DNA of 64,000 nt from Salinicola socius. GTDB lineage: Bacteria; Pseudomonadota; Gammaproteobacteria; Pseudomonadales; Halomonadaceae. Every line of letters starts with the position of its first letter. Position 1 is the stretch's first letter. Positions 47,182 to 57,975 of this stretch are shown one piece after another. The position numbers and the translations under genes were made by a program. The stretch spans positions 62,001-126,000 of the forward strand of contig NZ_MSDO01000002.1 of the NCBI RefSeq assembly GCF_001937195.1. The letters are read 5' to 3'. A model generated the notes under the pieces. That model saw nothing but the letters and a program-made list of their open reading frames with translations. It was not told the origin of the DNA and ran no database searches.

Positions 47182-48855
47182 TCAGTGAGCCGAACTCTGG
47201 CTGGCCGCCAGCATTTCGCGGGCGTGGGCCAGTGTCCGATTGGAGAGCTTGACCCCCCCCAGCATCCGCGCCAGCTCGCGCACCCGCCCGGCGTCGTCCA
47301 ACTGGGCCATCTCGGTATGCGTTTCGTCGTCGCTCGAGCGCTTCTCGATATGCAGATGCTGATGAGCCTGTGCGGCGACCTGCGGCAGATGGGTGACGGT
47401 CATGACCTGGGCGTCGTGGCCCAGCCGGCGCAGCAACTGGCCGACGATTTCCGCGGTGGCGCCGGAGATACCCACATCGACCTCATCGAAGACCAGCGTC
47501 GCCAGGGTGCTGTGACTCGCCGCGACGACCTGAATCGCCAGACTGACGCGAGAGAGTTCGCCGCCGGAAGCGACCTTGGCCAACGGCCGCGGCGGCTGAC
47601 CCGGGTTGGCGCTGATCTGCAGGCTGACGCGATCCAGCCCGTGGGGTTGAGGTGTCTCCAGCGGCGTGACGTCGACGGCAAAGCGCGCCTTGTCCATCCC
47701 CAGAAATGCCAGCTGCTCCTGAACCTGCTGGGCAAAAGCCGTGGCCGTGCGCTGACGAGTCTCGCTGATCTTCCTGGCGTCGTCGCGATACTGCTGACGC
47801 AGGTCGTCGAGCCGGGTTCTCAGCGTTTCGAGATCGTCGTCGCCACTATCGAGCGCCTCGAGTTCTCCACTCAGCCGGCGATGCAGATCATCCAGCTCTT
47901 CCGGCATGACGTGATGCTTGCGTGCCACGCGATGAATTTCGGCGAGCCGTTCGTCGACCCAGGCGAGTCGCTGCGGGTCGAGCTCGTTGGATTCGACGAA
48001 GTGATGAAGTTCGCGGGCGGCTTCCTCGAGCTGGATCTGGGCGTCGTTCAGCATTGTCAGCGCTTCGGACAGGCTGCCGCGGTCGCTGCCGGGAACGCGA
48101 GAGAGACGTAGCGTCGCCTGCGAGAGTAGTGTCAGCGCACCGTTTTCATCGTGATCGCAGCTATCGGCGGCGAACTGCGCCTCGAGCAGGCTCTCCTCAA
48201 GATGCGCCAGCGTCTCCTGTTCCTGCTCCAGGCTTTCCAGTTCCTCGGCCTGCAGATCGAGCTGGTCGAGCTCCTCGACCTGGTAGCGCAGCAGCTGGCG
48301 CTTGGCCTGGCGTTCCTCGTCGTTCTCGCTGCGCTCGCGATACTGCCGGCGCAGCGCGTGCCACTGACGATGCAGATCGCCGAGCTCGGCGACCGCCTGG
48401 TGATGGCCGGCCGCGTCGTCGAGCAGGCGCCGATGGGTGTCCTCGTTGAGCAGGGCCTGATGGGCGTGCTGGCTATGCACGTCTATCAGGCATTCACCCA
48501 GCTCGCGCAGGTCCGCGATGGTGCAGGGCTGGCCGTTGATCCACGCCTTGGAACGGCCGCTGGCGGTAACGACGCGGCGCAACAGGCAGTCATCCGTGGC
48601 CAGCTCGCGTGCCGCCAGCCAGGCCTTGGCCTCTTCCCGCTCGGCGATGTCGAAGCGGGCGCTCAGGTCGGCGCGATCGGCGCCGTGGCGAACACCGCCA
48701 GCATCCGCGCGCTCCCCAAGGCAGAGCCCCAGCGCCCCGAGCAGAATCGATTTGCCGGCACCGGTCTCGCCGGTGATGGCGGTCATGCCGGCCTGAAACT
48801 CCAGGTCCAGCGTGTCGACGATAGCGAAGTCACGAATGGCGAGTTGAATCAGCAT
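47182..48855 (-). CDS. recN: DNA repair protein RecN
   Basis: RecN is an SMC-like ATPase for double-strand-break repair. The 557-residue protein has Walker A GETGAGKS (29-36), a central coiled coil, the ABC signature KVASGGELSRVSLAIQ and Walker B LVFDEVDVG. The ATG at 48855 has GGGAGG 5 bp upstream. It is divergent from grpE, the usual order. No clear LexA box was noticed near its start. Confidence 0.96.
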   Translation of the reverse strand: MLIQLAIRDFAIVDTLDLEFQAGMTAITGETGAGKSILLGALGLCLGERADAGGVRHGADRADLSARFDIAEREEAKAWLAARELATDDCLLRRVVTASGRSKAWINGQPCTIADLRELGECLIDVHSQHAHQALLNEDTHRRLLDDAAGHHQAVAELGDLHRQWHALRRQYRERSENDEERQAKRQLLRYQVEELDQLDLQAEELESLEQEQETLAHLEESLLEAQFAADSCDHDENGALTLLSQATLRLSRVPGSDRGSLSEALTMLNDAQIQLEEAARELHHFVESNELDPQRLAWVDERLAEIHRVARKHHVMPEELDDLHRRLSGELEALDSGDDDLETLRTRLDDLRQQYRDDARKISETRQRTATAFAQQVQEQLAFLGMDKARFAVDVTPLETPQPHGLDRVSLQISANPGQPPRPLAKVASGGELSRVSLAIQVVAASHSTLATLVFDEVDVGISGATAEIVGQLLRRLGHDAQVMTVTHLPQVAAQAHQHLHIEKRSSDDETHTEMAQLDDAGRVRELARMLGGVKLSNRTLAHAREMLAASQSSAH

Positions 48856-48985
48856 GCTGCCTCCCGAGTCGATGGCGGCTTTACGGTATCTGGCGGTGGG
48901 GGATGCGCCCGCCGGCAATCTGTTTGTTTATACAGTAGTCCAAAATCCCCTTCAACGACTCTTGTGACCCGCCATGCGATCGGTG

Positions 48986-49013
48986 CTTGAGATCTGAATC
49001 GATAGCCCCATAT
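48986..49013 (+). promoter_or_regulatory. Sigma-32 heat-shock promoter of grpE
   Basis: CTTGAG (48986-48991), a 14-bp spacer and CCCCATAT (49006-49013) match the RpoH consensus almost exactly. The start of grpE follows at 49073. Confidence 0.85.
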
Positions 49014-49072
49014 AGGCAGACAACTCCGACGCTTGTCGAATTGCTGTCACAACACCTTGCCAGGAGAGATTC

Positions 49073-49705
49073 ATGGCTAGAGATCCGCAAAATCCCGTAG
49101 ACGAAGAACTCGAGCGCGCAGAGCGCGACGGAGAACCGCAACATCAGTCCACCAACGACGCTTTGGACGGTGATCTGGAGCAGTTCGCGGAATCGCTCGA
49201 ACACGAGGCGGATGACACCGAAGGGCTGGCCAACCCCGAAGCGGAGGTTCTGGCGGCCAGGGTCGAGGAGCTCGAGCAGGCGCTGGCGGAGGCCAAGGAT
49301 CAGTCGATGCGCGCCGCTGCCGATGCGCAGAATGCCCGTCGCCGCGCCGAGCAGGACGCCGACAAGGCGAAGAAGTTTGCCCTCGAGAAGTTCGTCAAGG
49401 AGCTGCTTCCGGTGGTCGACAGCCTGGAAAAAGGGCTGGAAAGCATGCAGGACGTCGACGATACCCATCGCGAGGGTGTCTCGATGACGCTCAAGATGCA
49501 GCTCGACGTGCTGAGCAAGTTCGGTGTCGAGCAGCTCGAGCCGCAGGGCGAGCCGTTCGACCCGCAGTTCCACGAAGCCATGACGATGGTGCCCAACCCG
49601 GAGCTGGATCCCAATACCGTGATGGATGTGATGCAGAAGGGCTACACCCTGAACGGTCGGTTGATTCGCCCGGCCATGGTCGTGGTCAGCAAGGCGGCGG
49701 GCTAG
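49073..49705 (+). CDS. grpE: Nucleotide exchange factor GrpE
   Basis: GrpE releases ADP from DnaK. The 210-residue protein has an acidic N-terminal tail (about 1-55), a long coiled coil (about 55-135) and the C-terminal beta domain with [22 protein letters not shown] and [24 protein letters not shown] precedes the ATG. It is the first gene of the grpE-dnaK-dnaJ set and has a sigma-32 promoter. Confidence 0.96.
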   Translation: MARDPQNPVDEELERAERDGEPQHQSTNDALDGDLEQFAESLEHEADDTEGLANPEAEVLAARVEELEQALAEAKDQSMRAAADAQNARRRAEQDADKAKKFALEKFVKELLPVVDSLEKGLESMQDVDDTHREGVSMTLKMQLDVLSKFGVEQLEPQGEPFDPQFHEAMTMVPNPELDPNTVMDVMQKGYTLNGRLIRPAMVVVSKAAG

Positions 49706-49758
49706 GGAGCGGATGCCATCGGTTCGAATCGACGCTTCCGCTGAATCGTCGACGAGGA

Positions 49759-49786
49759 CTTGAAAGGCGCCAACCAGCCCCCACAT
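49759..49786 (+). promoter_or_regulatory. Sigma-32 heat-shock promoter of dnaK
   Basis: CTTGAA (49759-49764), a 14-bp spacer and CCCCACAT (49779-49786) fit the RpoH consensus with one mismatch, 75 bp before dnaK. Confidence 0.8.
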
Positions 49787-49860
49787 AGCAGTCAATCGCG
49801 CAGCAAGCGCCGTCATCAAAACGAATTGAGTCGTCAACGAATAGTTAGAGGTGAGGAATT

Positions 49861-51801
49861 ATGGGACGCATCATTGGCATTGACCTGGGTACGACCAACT
49901 CCTGTGTGGCCGTGCTCGATGGTGACAAGACTCGTGTGATCGAGAACGCTGAAGGCGGCCGCACGACGCCTTCCATCATCGCCTATACCGACGACGGCGA
50001 AACGCTGGTCGGTCAGGCGGCCAAGCGTCAGGCGGTCACCAACCCCAACAACACGCTGTATGCGATCAAGCGTCTGGTGGGCCGCAAGTTCAAGGACGAT
50101 GTCGTCCAGAAAGACATCAAGATGGTGCCCTACGAGATCGTCGAAGCCGACAACGGCGACGCCTGGGTCAAGGTCAACGGCAACAAGCTGGCGCCGCCGC
50201 AGGTCAGTGCGGAAGTGCTGAAGAAGATGAAGAAGACTGCCGAAGACTATCTCGGTGAAGAAGTGACCGAAGCGGTCATCACCGTTCCGGCCTACTTCAA
50301 CGATTCTCAGCGCCAGGCGACTAAGGACGCGGGCCGCATTGCCGGTCTCGAGGTCAAGCGCATCATCAACGAGCCGACGGCTGCCGCGCTGGCCTACGGC
50401 ATGGACCGCGCCACCGGCGACCGCACCATCGCAGTCTACGATCTGGGCGGCGGCACCTTCGACATCTCGATCATCGAGGTGGCCGATGTCGATGGTGAAA
50501 AGCAGTTCGAAGTGCTGGCCACCAACGGCGACACCTTCCTGGGTGGCGAAGATTTCGATCTCAAGCTGATCGACTATCTCGTCCAGCAGTTCAAGAGCGA
50601 TTCGGGCATCGATCTGTCCGGCGACAGCCTGGCCATGCAGCGCCTGAAGGAAGCGGCCGAGAAAGCCAAGATCGAGCTCTCTTCCGCGCAGCAGACCGAA
50701 GTCAACCTGCCGTACATCACGGCGGACAACACCGGTCCCAAGCACCTGGCGATCAAGGTCACCCGCGCCAAGCTGGAATCGCTGGTCGAAGACCTGGTGG
50801 CTCGTTCACTGGGTCCGTGCAAGACCGCCATGCAGGATGCCGGCCTCTCCAATAGCGAGATTCAGGACGTGATTCTGGTCGGTGGTCAGACTCGTATGCC
50901 GATGGTCCAGAGCAAGGTCGCCGAATTCTTCGGCAAGGAAGCACGCAAGGACGTCAACCCGGACGAAGCCGTGGCCATGGGCGCCGCGATTCAGGGCGGC
51001 GTGCTGGGCGGAGACGTGAAAGACGTGCTGCTGCTCGACGTCACGCCGCTGACGCTGGGTATCGAGACGCTGGGTGGCGTGATGACCCCGCTGATCGAGA
51101 AGAACACCACGATCCCGACCAAGAAGACGCAGACGTTCTCGACTGCCGAAGACAACCAGACGGCCGTGACCATTCACGCGCTGCAGGGTGAGCGCAAGCA
51201 GGCCGGCCAGAACAAGTCACTGGGTCGTTTCGATCTGGCCGACATTCCGCCGGCACCGCGCGGCGTGCCGCAGATCGAAGTCGCTTTCGATCTGGATGCC
51301 AACGGCATTCTGCATATTACGGCCAAGGACAAGGCGACCGGCAAGGAACAGTCGATCGTGATCAAGTCCTCCAGCGGTCTCTCCGATGACGAGATCGACC
51401 AGATGGTCAAGGATGCCGAAGCGCACGAGGCCGAGGACAAGAAGTTCGAGGAGCTGGTCCAGCTGCGCAACCAGGCCGATGGCATGATCCACGCTTCGCG
51501 CAAGACGATCGAAGAAGCTGGCGACAAGGTCGATGCCGACGAGAAAAGCAAGATCGAGACCGCGATCAGCGAACTCGAGGAAGCGCTCAAGGGCGACGAC
51601 AAGGATGCCATTCAGGCCAAACTGGATGCCCTGACCGAAGCCTCCGGCAACCTGGCTCAGAAGATGTATGCCGAGCAGGGTGAAGGTGCCGAGGCCGAAG
51701 GCCAGCCGGCAGACGACGCCCAGGCCAGCGGCAAGAAGAAAGAGGATGACGTGGTTGACGCCGAATTCGAAGAAGTCAACGACGATCAGAAAAAGCAATA
51801 A
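49861..51801 (+). CDS. dnaK: Chaperone DnaK (Hsp70)
   Basis: DnaK is the ATP-driven Hsp70 that refolds proteins with DnaJ and GrpE. The 646-residue protein shows GIDLGTTNS (5-13), DLGGGTFD, the linker [13 protein letters not shown] and a C-terminal lid ending in the EFEEV-type acidic tail. It is downstream of grpE and has its own heat-shock promoter; a stem-loop separates it from dnaJ. Confidence 0.98.
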   Translation: MGRIIGIDLGTTNSCVAVLDGDKTRVIENAEGGRTTPSIIAYTDDGETLVGQAAKRQAVTNPNNTLYAIKRLVGRKFKDDVVQKDIKMVPYEIVEADNGDAWVKVNGNKLAPPQVSAEVLKKMKKTAEDYLGEEVTEAVITVPAYFNDSQRQATKDAGRIAGLEVKRIINEPTAAALAYGMDRATGDRTIAVYDLGGGTFDISIIEVADVDGEKQFEVLATNGDTFLGGEDFDLKLIDYLVQQFKSDSGIDLSGDSLAMQRLKEAAEKAKIELSSAQQTEVNLPYITADNTGPKHLAIKVTRAKLESLVEDLVARSLGPCKTAMQDAGLSNSEIQDVILVGGQTRMPMVQSKVAEFFGKEARKDVNPDEAVAMGAAIQGGVLGGDVKDVLLLDVTPLTLGIETLGGVMTPLIEKNTTIPTKKTQTFSTAEDNQTAVTIHALQGERKQAGQNKSLGRFDLADIPPAPRGVPQIEVAFDLDANGILHITAKDKATGKEQSIVIKSSSGLSDDEIDQMVKDAEAHEAEDKKFEELVQLRNQADGMIHASRKTIEEAGDKVDADEKSKIETAISELEEALKGDDKDAIQAKLDALTEASGNLAQKMYAEQGEGAEAEGQPADDAQASGKKKEDDVVDAEFEEVNDDQKKQ

Positions 51802-51834
51802 CCACGACGTCTGACGCCGTGTGATCGGCAGGAG

Positions 51835-51869
51835 CGCGGGAGCCATCATGACTCCCGCGTTGCTGTTTG
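51835..51869 (+). terminator. Attenuator-like hairpin between dnaK and dnaJ
   Basis: CGCGGGAG (51835-51842) pairs with CTCCCGCG (51852-51859), followed by TTGCTGTTT. The weak T-tract suggests partial termination, which would lower dnaJ relative to dnaK. Confidence 0.6.
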
Positions 51870-51899
51870 CACGGTGCCGACACGGAGGCGGACTCAGTA

Positions 51900-53045
51900 A
51901 TGTCCCAACGTGACTATTACGAAGTACTAGGCGTCGACAAGGGCGCCGACGGCAAGGATATCAAGAAGGCGTATCGCCGGCTGGCGCAGAAGTATCATCC
52001 GGATCGCAATCCGGAAGATCAGCAGGCGGCGGAGAAGTTTCGCGAGGTCTCCGACGCCTACGAAGTGCTTTCCGACGACCAGAAACGTGCGGCCTACGAC
52101 CAGTTCGGCCATGCGGGCGTCGACGGCCAGGGCGGCGGCTTCGGCGGCGGCGGTTTCGGCGGTGCCGGGGCTGGCGGTTTCAGCGATATCTTCGGCGATG
52201 TGTTCGGCGATATCTTCGGCGGCGGCGGTGGTCGGCGTCATCCGAACGCGCCCCAGCGCGGCAGCGACCTGCGCTACAACCTCGAGCTCGATCTCGAGAA
52301 TGCGGTGTTCGGCACCACGGTCGATATCCGCGTGCCACGTCACGTCGAGTGCGAGCACTGCGATGCCAGCGGCGCCGAGCCGGGCTCCAGCAAGGAGACC
52401 TGTCCTACCTGTCATGGTCAGGGTCAGGTGCGGATGCAGCAGGGCTTCTTCGCCGTGCAGCAGACCTGCCCGACCTGCCACGGCAGCGGCCAGAGCATCA
52501 AGGTGCCGTGTCGCAAGTGTCATGGCGAAGGCCGCGTTCGCGAGACGCGCACGCTGTCGGTAAAGATTCCGGCGGGCGTCGATACCGGCGACCGCATCCG
52601 GCTCAACGCCGAAGGGGAGTCCGGGCTCAACGGTGGTCCCGCGGGCGATCTTTACGTCCAGGTCGAGATCAAGGCGCATCCGATCTTCGAGCGTGACGGC
52701 CGTCATCTGCATTGCGAAGTGCCGATCAATTTCGTCGATGCCGCGCTGGGTGGCGAGCTCGAAGTGCCGACGCTGGAAGGCCGGGTCAAGCTCAAGATTC
52801 CGCCCGAGACCCAGACCGGCAAGCTGTTCCGGCTGCGCGGCAAGGGCGTCAAGCCCGTGCGCGGCGGCCCGGCGGGCGATCTGCTTTGCAAGGTGGTGAC
52901 CGAGACGCCGGTCAATCTCAATGAAGAGCAGAAAGATCTGCTGCGCAAGTTTCAGGACAGCCTGGGCAGTGCCAGTCGCCACTCGCCCAAGAAAGAGGGC
53001 TGGTTCGACGGCGTGAAGCGCTTCTTCGAGGATATGAAGCCGTAA
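51900..53045 (+). CDS. dnaJ: Co-chaperone DnaJ (Hsp40)
   Basis: DnaJ delivers substrates to DnaK and stimulates its ATPase. The 381-residue type I protein has the J domain with HPD (YHPDRNP), a Gly/Phe-rich linker (about 77-110), and four zinc repeats [24 protein letters not shown] and CRKCHGEG. I use the ATG at 51900 ([12 protein letters not shown]), the canonical start. A strong terminator follows. Confidence 0.97.
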   Translation: MSQRDYYEVLGVDKGADGKDIKKAYRRLAQKYHPDRNPEDQQAAEKFREVSDAYEVLSDDQKRAAYDQFGHAGVDGQGGGFGGGGFGGAGAGGFSDIFGDVFGDIFGGGGGRRHPNAPQRGSDLRYNLELDLENAVFGTTVDIRVPRHVECEHCDASGAEPGSSKETCPTCHGQGQVRMQQGFFAVQQTCPTCHGSGQSIKVPCRKCHGEGRVRETRTLSVKIPAGVDTGDRIRLNAEGESGLNGGPAGDLYVQVEIKAHPIFERDGRHLHCEVPINFVDAALGGELEVPTLEGRVKLKIPPETQTGKLFRLRGKGVKPVRGGPAGDLLCKVVTETPVNLNEEQKDLLRKFQDSLGSASRHSPKKEGWFDGVKRFFEDMKP

Positions 53046-53067
53046 GGTTTTATCGTCGCCGAGCGAA

Positions 53068-53104
53068 AAAGGCCTCATCCGAAAGATCGGATGAGGCCTT
53101 TTTT
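53068..53104 (+). terminator. Terminator after dnaJ
   Basis: GGCCTCATCCGA-AAGA-TCGGATGAGGCC forms a 12-bp stem followed by six T residues, with an A-run in front, so it may act on both strands. Confidence 0.92.
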
Positions 53105-53205
53105 GTCACGCATCTATCCGACCACGGCTGGCGCCTCGCGAGCCCTCGCGAAGTCCCTTGTTCCTAGGCGCCGACTGGCCAGCCAGTAGCTGTTCTATCC
53201 TCGTG

Positions 53206-53499
53206 TCATCCCGCGTCGGAAGTCTCCTCCCAGTCCTTGACGGTCGACGACAGGGTCTTCAGCCGAGCGATTGCGAGGCGCGATACCGGGCTCAGCTCGC
53301 TGCCATCGGCTTCCGCGTAATCGATGATCTGGCGCTTCATGCTGCGCGCCCAGAATTTCTTGAGATGCGTCGCGACCAGTTCGGCCGCCTGGGCGTCGTC
53401 TCCATGATGGAGGTTGTTGGCGCCGATCTGATTGATCATTTTGATCAGCGGTGCGGTTGGCCCACCATGCCCCCCATCATTCATGTTCGAATGACTCAT
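53206..53499 (-). CDS. fdsD: Formate dehydrogenase delta subunit
   Basis: FdsD is a small subunit needed for stable assembly of the NAD-dependent molybdenum formate dehydrogenase. The 97-residue protein contains the family pattern LIKMINQIGANN and the VATHLKKFWARSM(K/R) motif. It begins 40 bp after fdsA. In the known fdsGBACD order, fdsC would lie in this gap, but no such gene is present. Confidence 0.88.
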   Translation of the reverse strand: MSHSNMNDGGHGGPTAPLIKMINQIGANNLHHGDDAQAAELVATHLKKFWARSMKRQIIDYAEADGSELSPVSRLAIARLKTLSSTVKDWEETSDAG

Positions 53500-53539
53500 C
53501 TCATCTGCCCCCTGACGCCGGAAAGATAGCCGACGGCGC

Positions 53540-56413
53540 TCACTGGAGCGCCGCCGTGGTTGCTTCGGCGGATTCCAGGTAATGCTGCTGGCGCTCGTCG
53601 AAGCGCTGGAAATGCTGCTGCCAGGACGAAGGCTGGGAGACCTTTTCCACCTGCACCGCCGTCACCTTGTATTCCGGACAGTTGGTGGCCCAGTCGGAGT
53701 TGTCGGTAGTGATCACGTTGGCCCCGCTGCCCGGATGGTGGAACGTGGTATAGACCACGCCCGGCGCCATCCGATCACTGACGAGACAGCGCAGCACGGT
53801 CCGCCCGACCCGGCTGCTGATGCCCAGCCAGTCGCCGTCACGCAGGCCGCGGACCTCGGCGTCCGAGGGGTGAATCTCCAGCACGTCCTCGGCGTGCCAG
53901 GCCACGTTGTCGGTGCGTCGGGTCTGGGCGCCGACGTTGTACTGGCTGAGGATGCGCCCGGTGGTCAGCAGCAGCGGATAGCGGCGGGTGGCGCGCTCCT
54001 CGGTAGCCACGTAGTCGGTGATCGCGAAGTTGCCCTTGCCGATGGGGAAGTCGAGCGCGTGCATGGTTGGCGTGCCGTCGGGGAAGGCGTCGTTGCATGG
54101 CCACTGGATGCTGCCCCGCGCCTCGAGCCTGGCATAGCTGACGCCGGTGAACGTCGGCGTCAGCTGGGCGATCTCGTCCATGATCTCGGAGGGATGGGTG
54201 TAGTGCATGGCATAGCCCATTGCGTTGGCCAGATCCTGTGTGACCTCCCAGTCTTCCTTGCCAGCCACCGGCGGCATTACCTTGCGCACGCGGTTGATGC
54301 GCCGCTCGGCGTTGGTAAAGGTGCCATTCTTTTCCAGAAACGTGGAGCCGGGCAATAGAACGTGGGCGTACTTGGCGGTCTCGTTGAGAAAGATATCCTG
54401 TACGACCAGGCAATCCAGTGCGGTCAGGGCGGCTTCCACATGCTGGGTGTTGGGGTCCGACTGCGCGATGTCCTCGCCCTGGACGTAAAGCCCCTTGAAG
54501 GTGCCGGCGATGGCCGCGTCGAACATGTTGGGAATGCGCAACCCCGGCTCGTCGTCGATCGTGGTGTGCCAGACCGCCTCGAACTTCTGACGCACGGCCG
54601 GGTCGGCGACGTGCTGGTAGCCTGGCAGTTCGTGGGGAAACGAGCCCATGTCGCAGGAGCCCTGGACGTTGTTCTGGCCGCGCAGCGGATTGACCCCGAC
54701 ACCCTCGCGGCCGATGTTGCCGGTGGCCATGGCGAGGTTGGCGATGCCCATCACCATGGTCGAACCCTGGCTATGCTCGGTGACGCCCAGGCCATAGTAG
54801 ATCGCCCCGTTGGCGGCGTTGGCGTAGGCACGTGCTGCCTCTCGCACCTGCATCGCAGGCACGCCGGTGACCGATTCCAGAGCTTCCGGTGAGTGTTGCG
54901 CTTCCCGAATGAAGTCGCGCCAGCGTTGGTAGGCTTCGCTGTCGCAGCGACGCGTGATGAAGTCGGCGTCTTCCAGGCCTTCGGTCACCACCACATGGGC
55001 CAGCGAATTCACCAGCGCCACGTTGGTACCCGGCTTGAGCGGCAGATGCAGGCTCCTGCTGCCATGTGGCGTCTTGAGCAGATCGATCCGGCGCGGATCG
55101 GCCACGATCAGCGTGGCGCCCTGGCGCAGGCGGCGCTTCATCTGGGAGGCGAACACCGGGTGGGCATCGGTGGGGTTGGCGCCGATCACCAGAATGGTGT
55201 CGGCCTTCATCACCGAATCGAAGGTCTGGGTGCCGGCGGACTCGCCCAGGGTCGTCTTGAGGCCATAGCCGGTGGGCGAGTGGCAGACCCGGGCACAGGT
55301 ATCGGTATTGTTGTTGCCGAATGCGGTGCGGATCAGTTTCTGGACCAGATAGGTCTCTTCGTTGGTGCAGCGCGACGAGGTGATGCCGCCGATGCTCTCG
55401 CGACCGTACTTCGCCTGAGTCTCCTTGAGGCGCCGCGCGGCGAAGGCGATCGCCTCTTCCCAGGCGACGGGGCGCCACGGCTCGTCGATGCTGTCCCTGA
55501 TCATCGGCTCGCGAATGCGATCCTTGTGGGTCGCGTAGCCGAAGGCAAAGCGCCCCTTGACGCAGGAGTGGCCATGATTCGCGTCGCCGCCCTTGTACGG
55601 CACCATGCGCACCAGCTTGTCGCCCTTCATCTGCGCCTCGAACGAGCAGCCCACGCCGCAGTAGGCGCAGGTGGTGACCACGCTGTGCTCGGGCACGCCC
55701 TGGTCGATGACGCTCTTCTCCATCAGCGTCGATGTCGGGCAGGCCTGCACGCAGGCGCCGCAGGAAACGCACTCCGAATCCATGAACGGCTCGTTCTGGC
55801 TGGCAGCGACCTTGGAGTCGAAGCCGCGGCCTTCGATGGTCAGGGCGAAGGTGCCCTGGACCTCGCCGCAGGCGCGCACGCAGCGCGAGCAGACGATGCA
55901 CTTGCTGGGGTCGAAGCTGAAGTAGGGGTTGGAGTCGTCGATCTCGGCATCCAGGTGATTGGCGCCGTCGAAGCCGTAGCGCACCTCGCGCAGGCCCACG
56001 GCACCGGCCATGTCCTGCAGTTCGCAGTCGCCATTGGCAGGGCAGGTCAGGCAGTCCAGCGGATGATCGGAGATGTAGAGCTCCATGACGTTACGCCGCA
56101 GCTTGGCGAGCTTGCCATTCTGGGTGGTGACCGCCATGCCTTCGGTCACCGGCGTGGTACAGGAGGCCGGGTAGCCGCGTCGACCCTCGATCTCGACGGC
56201 GCACAGGCGGCAGGAGCCGAAGGCCTCGAGATTGTCGGACGCGCACAGCTTGGGAATGGTGATGCCGGCGAGCGCCGCGGCGCGCAGTACCGAGGTGCCC
56301 TCCGGTACGCTGATCTCGACGCCATCGATAGTCAGCGGAACCAGGGTTTCCGAGAGTCTTGCCGGTGTTCCCAGGTCGCGGTCGAACTGTTTCGGATCGA
56401 AATGTTGCAGCAT
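53540..56413 (-). CDS. fdsA: NAD-dependent formate dehydrogenase alpha subunit (Mo-bisMGD)
   Basis: FdsA (957 residues) oxidises formate to CO2 at a molybdenum-bisMGD site and passes electrons through Fe-S clusters to FdsB. The N-terminal [2Fe-2S] ligands are Cys57, Cys68, Cys71 and Cys85; a His117/Cys121/124/130 cluster, two ferredoxin-type sets (Cys172-183 and 215-225) and the Cys249/252/256/284 cluster follow. The Mo ligand is Cys377 (ARVCHSP), not selenocysteine. Its start is 2 bp after fdsB ends. It has no Tat signal, so the enzyme is cytoplasmic. Confidence 0.94.
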   Translation of the reverse strand: MLQHFDPKQFDRDLGTPARLSETLVPLTIDGVEISVPEGTSVLRAAALAGITIPKLCASDNLEAFGSCRLCAVEIEGRRGYPASCTTPVTEGMAVTTQNGKLAKLRRNVMELYISDHPLDCLTCPANGDCELQDMAGAVGLREVRYGFDGANHLDAEIDDSNPYFSFDPSKCIVCSRCVRACGEVQGTFALTIEGRGFDSKVAASQNEPFMDSECVSCGACVQACPTSTLMEKSVIDQGVPEHSVVTTCAYCGVGCSFEAQMKGDKLVRMVPYKGGDANHGHSCVKGRFAFGYATHKDRIREPMIRDSIDEPWRPVAWEEAIAFAARRLKETQAKYGRESIGGITSSRCTNEETYLVQKLIRTAFGNNNTDTCARVCHSPTGYGLKTTLGESAGTQTFDSVMKADTILVIGANPTDAHPVFASQMKRRLRQGATLIVADPRRIDLLKTPHGSRSLHLPLKPGTNVALVNSLAHVVVTEGLEDADFITRRCDSEAYQRWRDFIREAQHSPEALESVTGVPAMQVREAARAYANAANGAIYYGLGVTEHSQGSTMVMGIANLAMATGNIGREGVGVNPLRGQNNVQGSCDMGSFPHELPGYQHVADPAVRQKFEAVWHTTIDDEPGLRIPNMFDAAIAGTFKGLYVQGEDIAQSDPNTQHVEAALTALDCLVVQDIFLNETAKYAHVLLPGSTFLEKNGTFTNAERRINRVRKVMPPVAGKEDWEVTQDLANAMGYAMHYTHPSEIMDEIAQLTPTFTGVSYARLEARGSIQWPCNDAFPDGTPTMHALDFPIGKGNFAITDYVATEERATRRYPLLLTTGRILSQYNVGAQTRRTDNVAWHAEDVLEIHPSDAEVRGLRDGDWLGISSRVGRTVLRCLVSDRMAPGVVYTTFHHPGSGANVITTDNSDWATNCPEYKVTAVQVEKVSQPSSWQQHFQRFDERQQHYLESAEATTAALQ

Positions 56414-56415
56414 GA

Positions 56416-57975
56416 CTACCTCCCGCCTTCGGCATGTCGCGGTGTCAGGTCATCGGGAAAATGCTTCATCACGCTCTGGACGGGGAACGGTGTCATCCCG
56501 CCCATGGCGCAGAGCGAACCGTCGACCATGGTGTCGCAGAGATCGGCAAGCAGGGCGAGATTTTCCGTGGCCCGCTCGCCGGCGCGGATGCGATCGATCA
56601 CTTCCACGCCACGCACGGCGCCGATTCGACACGGCGTGCACTTGCCGCAGGATTCGACGCTGCAGAATTCCATCGCAAAGCGCGCCTGATCGCCCATGTC
56701 GACGCTGTCGTCGAACATCACCACGCCACCATGGCCGACGACGCCCCCGAAAGCGGCGAAGCCTTCGTAATCGATGGGGCTGTCCCACTGGCTCTCGGGC
56801 AGATAGGCGCCGAGCGGGCCACCGACCTGCACTGCCTTGAGCGGACGGCCACTCTGCGTGCCGCCGCCGAAATCCTCCATCAGCTCGCGCAGCGTGACGC
56901 CGAACGCCAGCTCTACCAGCCCGCCACGCGCGACGTTGCCGGCCAGCTGCAGCGGGAGTGTCCCGCGGGACTTGCCCATGCCGTAGTCGGCGTAGGCCTG
57001 GCCACCCTGATCGAGGATGTAGGGAACGGCAGCCAGCGAGAGCACGTTGTTGACCACGGTAGGGCGCCCGAACAGACCCTCGATGGCGGGCAGCGGCGGC
57101 TTGGCGCGGACCAGGCCGCGCTTGCCTTCGAGGCTCTCCAGCAGGGATGTCTCCTCGCCGCAGATATAGGCACCGGCTCCCAGGCGAATCTCGAGCTCGA
57201 ATGCCTTGCCGCTGCCGAGCAGGCTCGGCCCCAGATAGCCCGCTGCACGTGCTCGCGAGATCGCCTCCCCGAAGATGGCGTGGGCGTTCGGATACTCCGA
57301 GCGCAGGTAGACGTAGCCTTGGGTCGCGCCCACCGCGAGGCCCGCTATCGCCATTCCCTCGATCAGCAGGTAGGGATCGCATTCCATGATCAGACGATCG
57401 GCGAAGGTGCCGGAGTCGCCCTCGTCGGCATTGCAGACGATGAACTTCTGACCCGGTGGCTGATCGTGCACCGTCTGCCACTTGATCGCGGTGGGGAAGG
57501 CGGCCCCGCCGCGGCCACGAAGGCCGGATATCTTGACCTCGTCGACGATTTTCCGGGCGTCTCGTGCAAGCGCCTTCTTCAGCCCTTCGAAGCCGCGCAG
57601 CGCGGTGTAATCCTCGAGCGAGACCGGATCGGTGATGCCGATCCGCGAGAACGTCAGTCGCTGCTGGGCTTTGAGGTAGGGAATCTCCTCGGTCAGCCCC
57701 AGCGCCAGCGGATGATCCGAGCGTCCTTCGAACAGGCCGGCCTCGATCAGCGCGTCGACATCTTCAGGCTCGACCGGTCCGTAAGCGACTCGGCCCGCAG
57801 CTGTCTCGACCTCCACCAGCGGCTCCAGCCAGCACAGGCCGCGGGAGCCATTGCGCACGATCCGCAGGTCCAGCGAGCGTTGCCGAGCGGCCCGCTCGAG
57901 GCGAGCGACGATCGCCTCCGCGCCCAGCGAGAGCGCGGTGGTGTCGCGAGGTACGTAGACGGTGGTCGTCATCAT
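56416..57975 (-). CDS. fdsB: Formate dehydrogenase beta subunit (FMN, NAD-binding)
   Basis: FdsB (519 residues) is the NuoF-like subunit that reduces NAD+. An N-terminal thioredoxin-like region (about 1-120) precedes the FMN/NADH domain with GRGGAAFPT and GAGAYICGEET, then the [4Fe-4S] motif SCGKCTPCR. Two ATGs in tandem (57975 and 57972) follow GGAGG; either could be used. The start overlaps the fdsG stop. FdsG and FdsB mirror NuoE and NuoF of complex I in this window. Confidence 0.94.
   Translation of the reverse strand: MMTTTVYVPRDTTALSLGAEAIVARLERAARQRSLDLRIVRNGSRGLCWLEPLVEVETAAGRVAYGPVEPEDVDALIEAGLFEGRSDHPLALGLTEEIPYLKAQQRLTFSRIGITDPVSLEDYTALRGFEGLKKALARDARKIVDEVKISGLRGRGGAAFPTAIKWQTVHDQPPGQKFIVCNADEGDSGTFADRLIMECDPYLLIEGMAIAGLAVGATQGYVYLRSEYPNAHAIFGEAISRARAAGYLGPSLLGSGKAFELEIRLGAGAYICGEETSLLESLEGKRGLVRAKPPLPAIEGLFGRPTVVNNVLSLAAVPYILDQGGQAYADYGMGKSRGTLPLQLAGNVARGGLVELAFGVTLRELMEDFGGGTQSGRPLKAVQVGGPLGAYLPESQWDSPIDYEGFAAFGGVVGHGGVVMFDDSVDMGDQARFAMEFCSVESCGKCTPCRIGAVRGVEVIDRIRAGERATENLALLADLCDTMVDGSLCAMGGMTPFPVQSVMKHFPDDLTPRHAEGGR

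Noticed and set aside
54893-56689. 598-codon open frame on the plus strand opposite fdsA/fdsB
   Set aside because: FdsA and FdsB on the minus strand have full cofactor motifs; the opposite frame is Ala/Gly/Val/His-rich with none.
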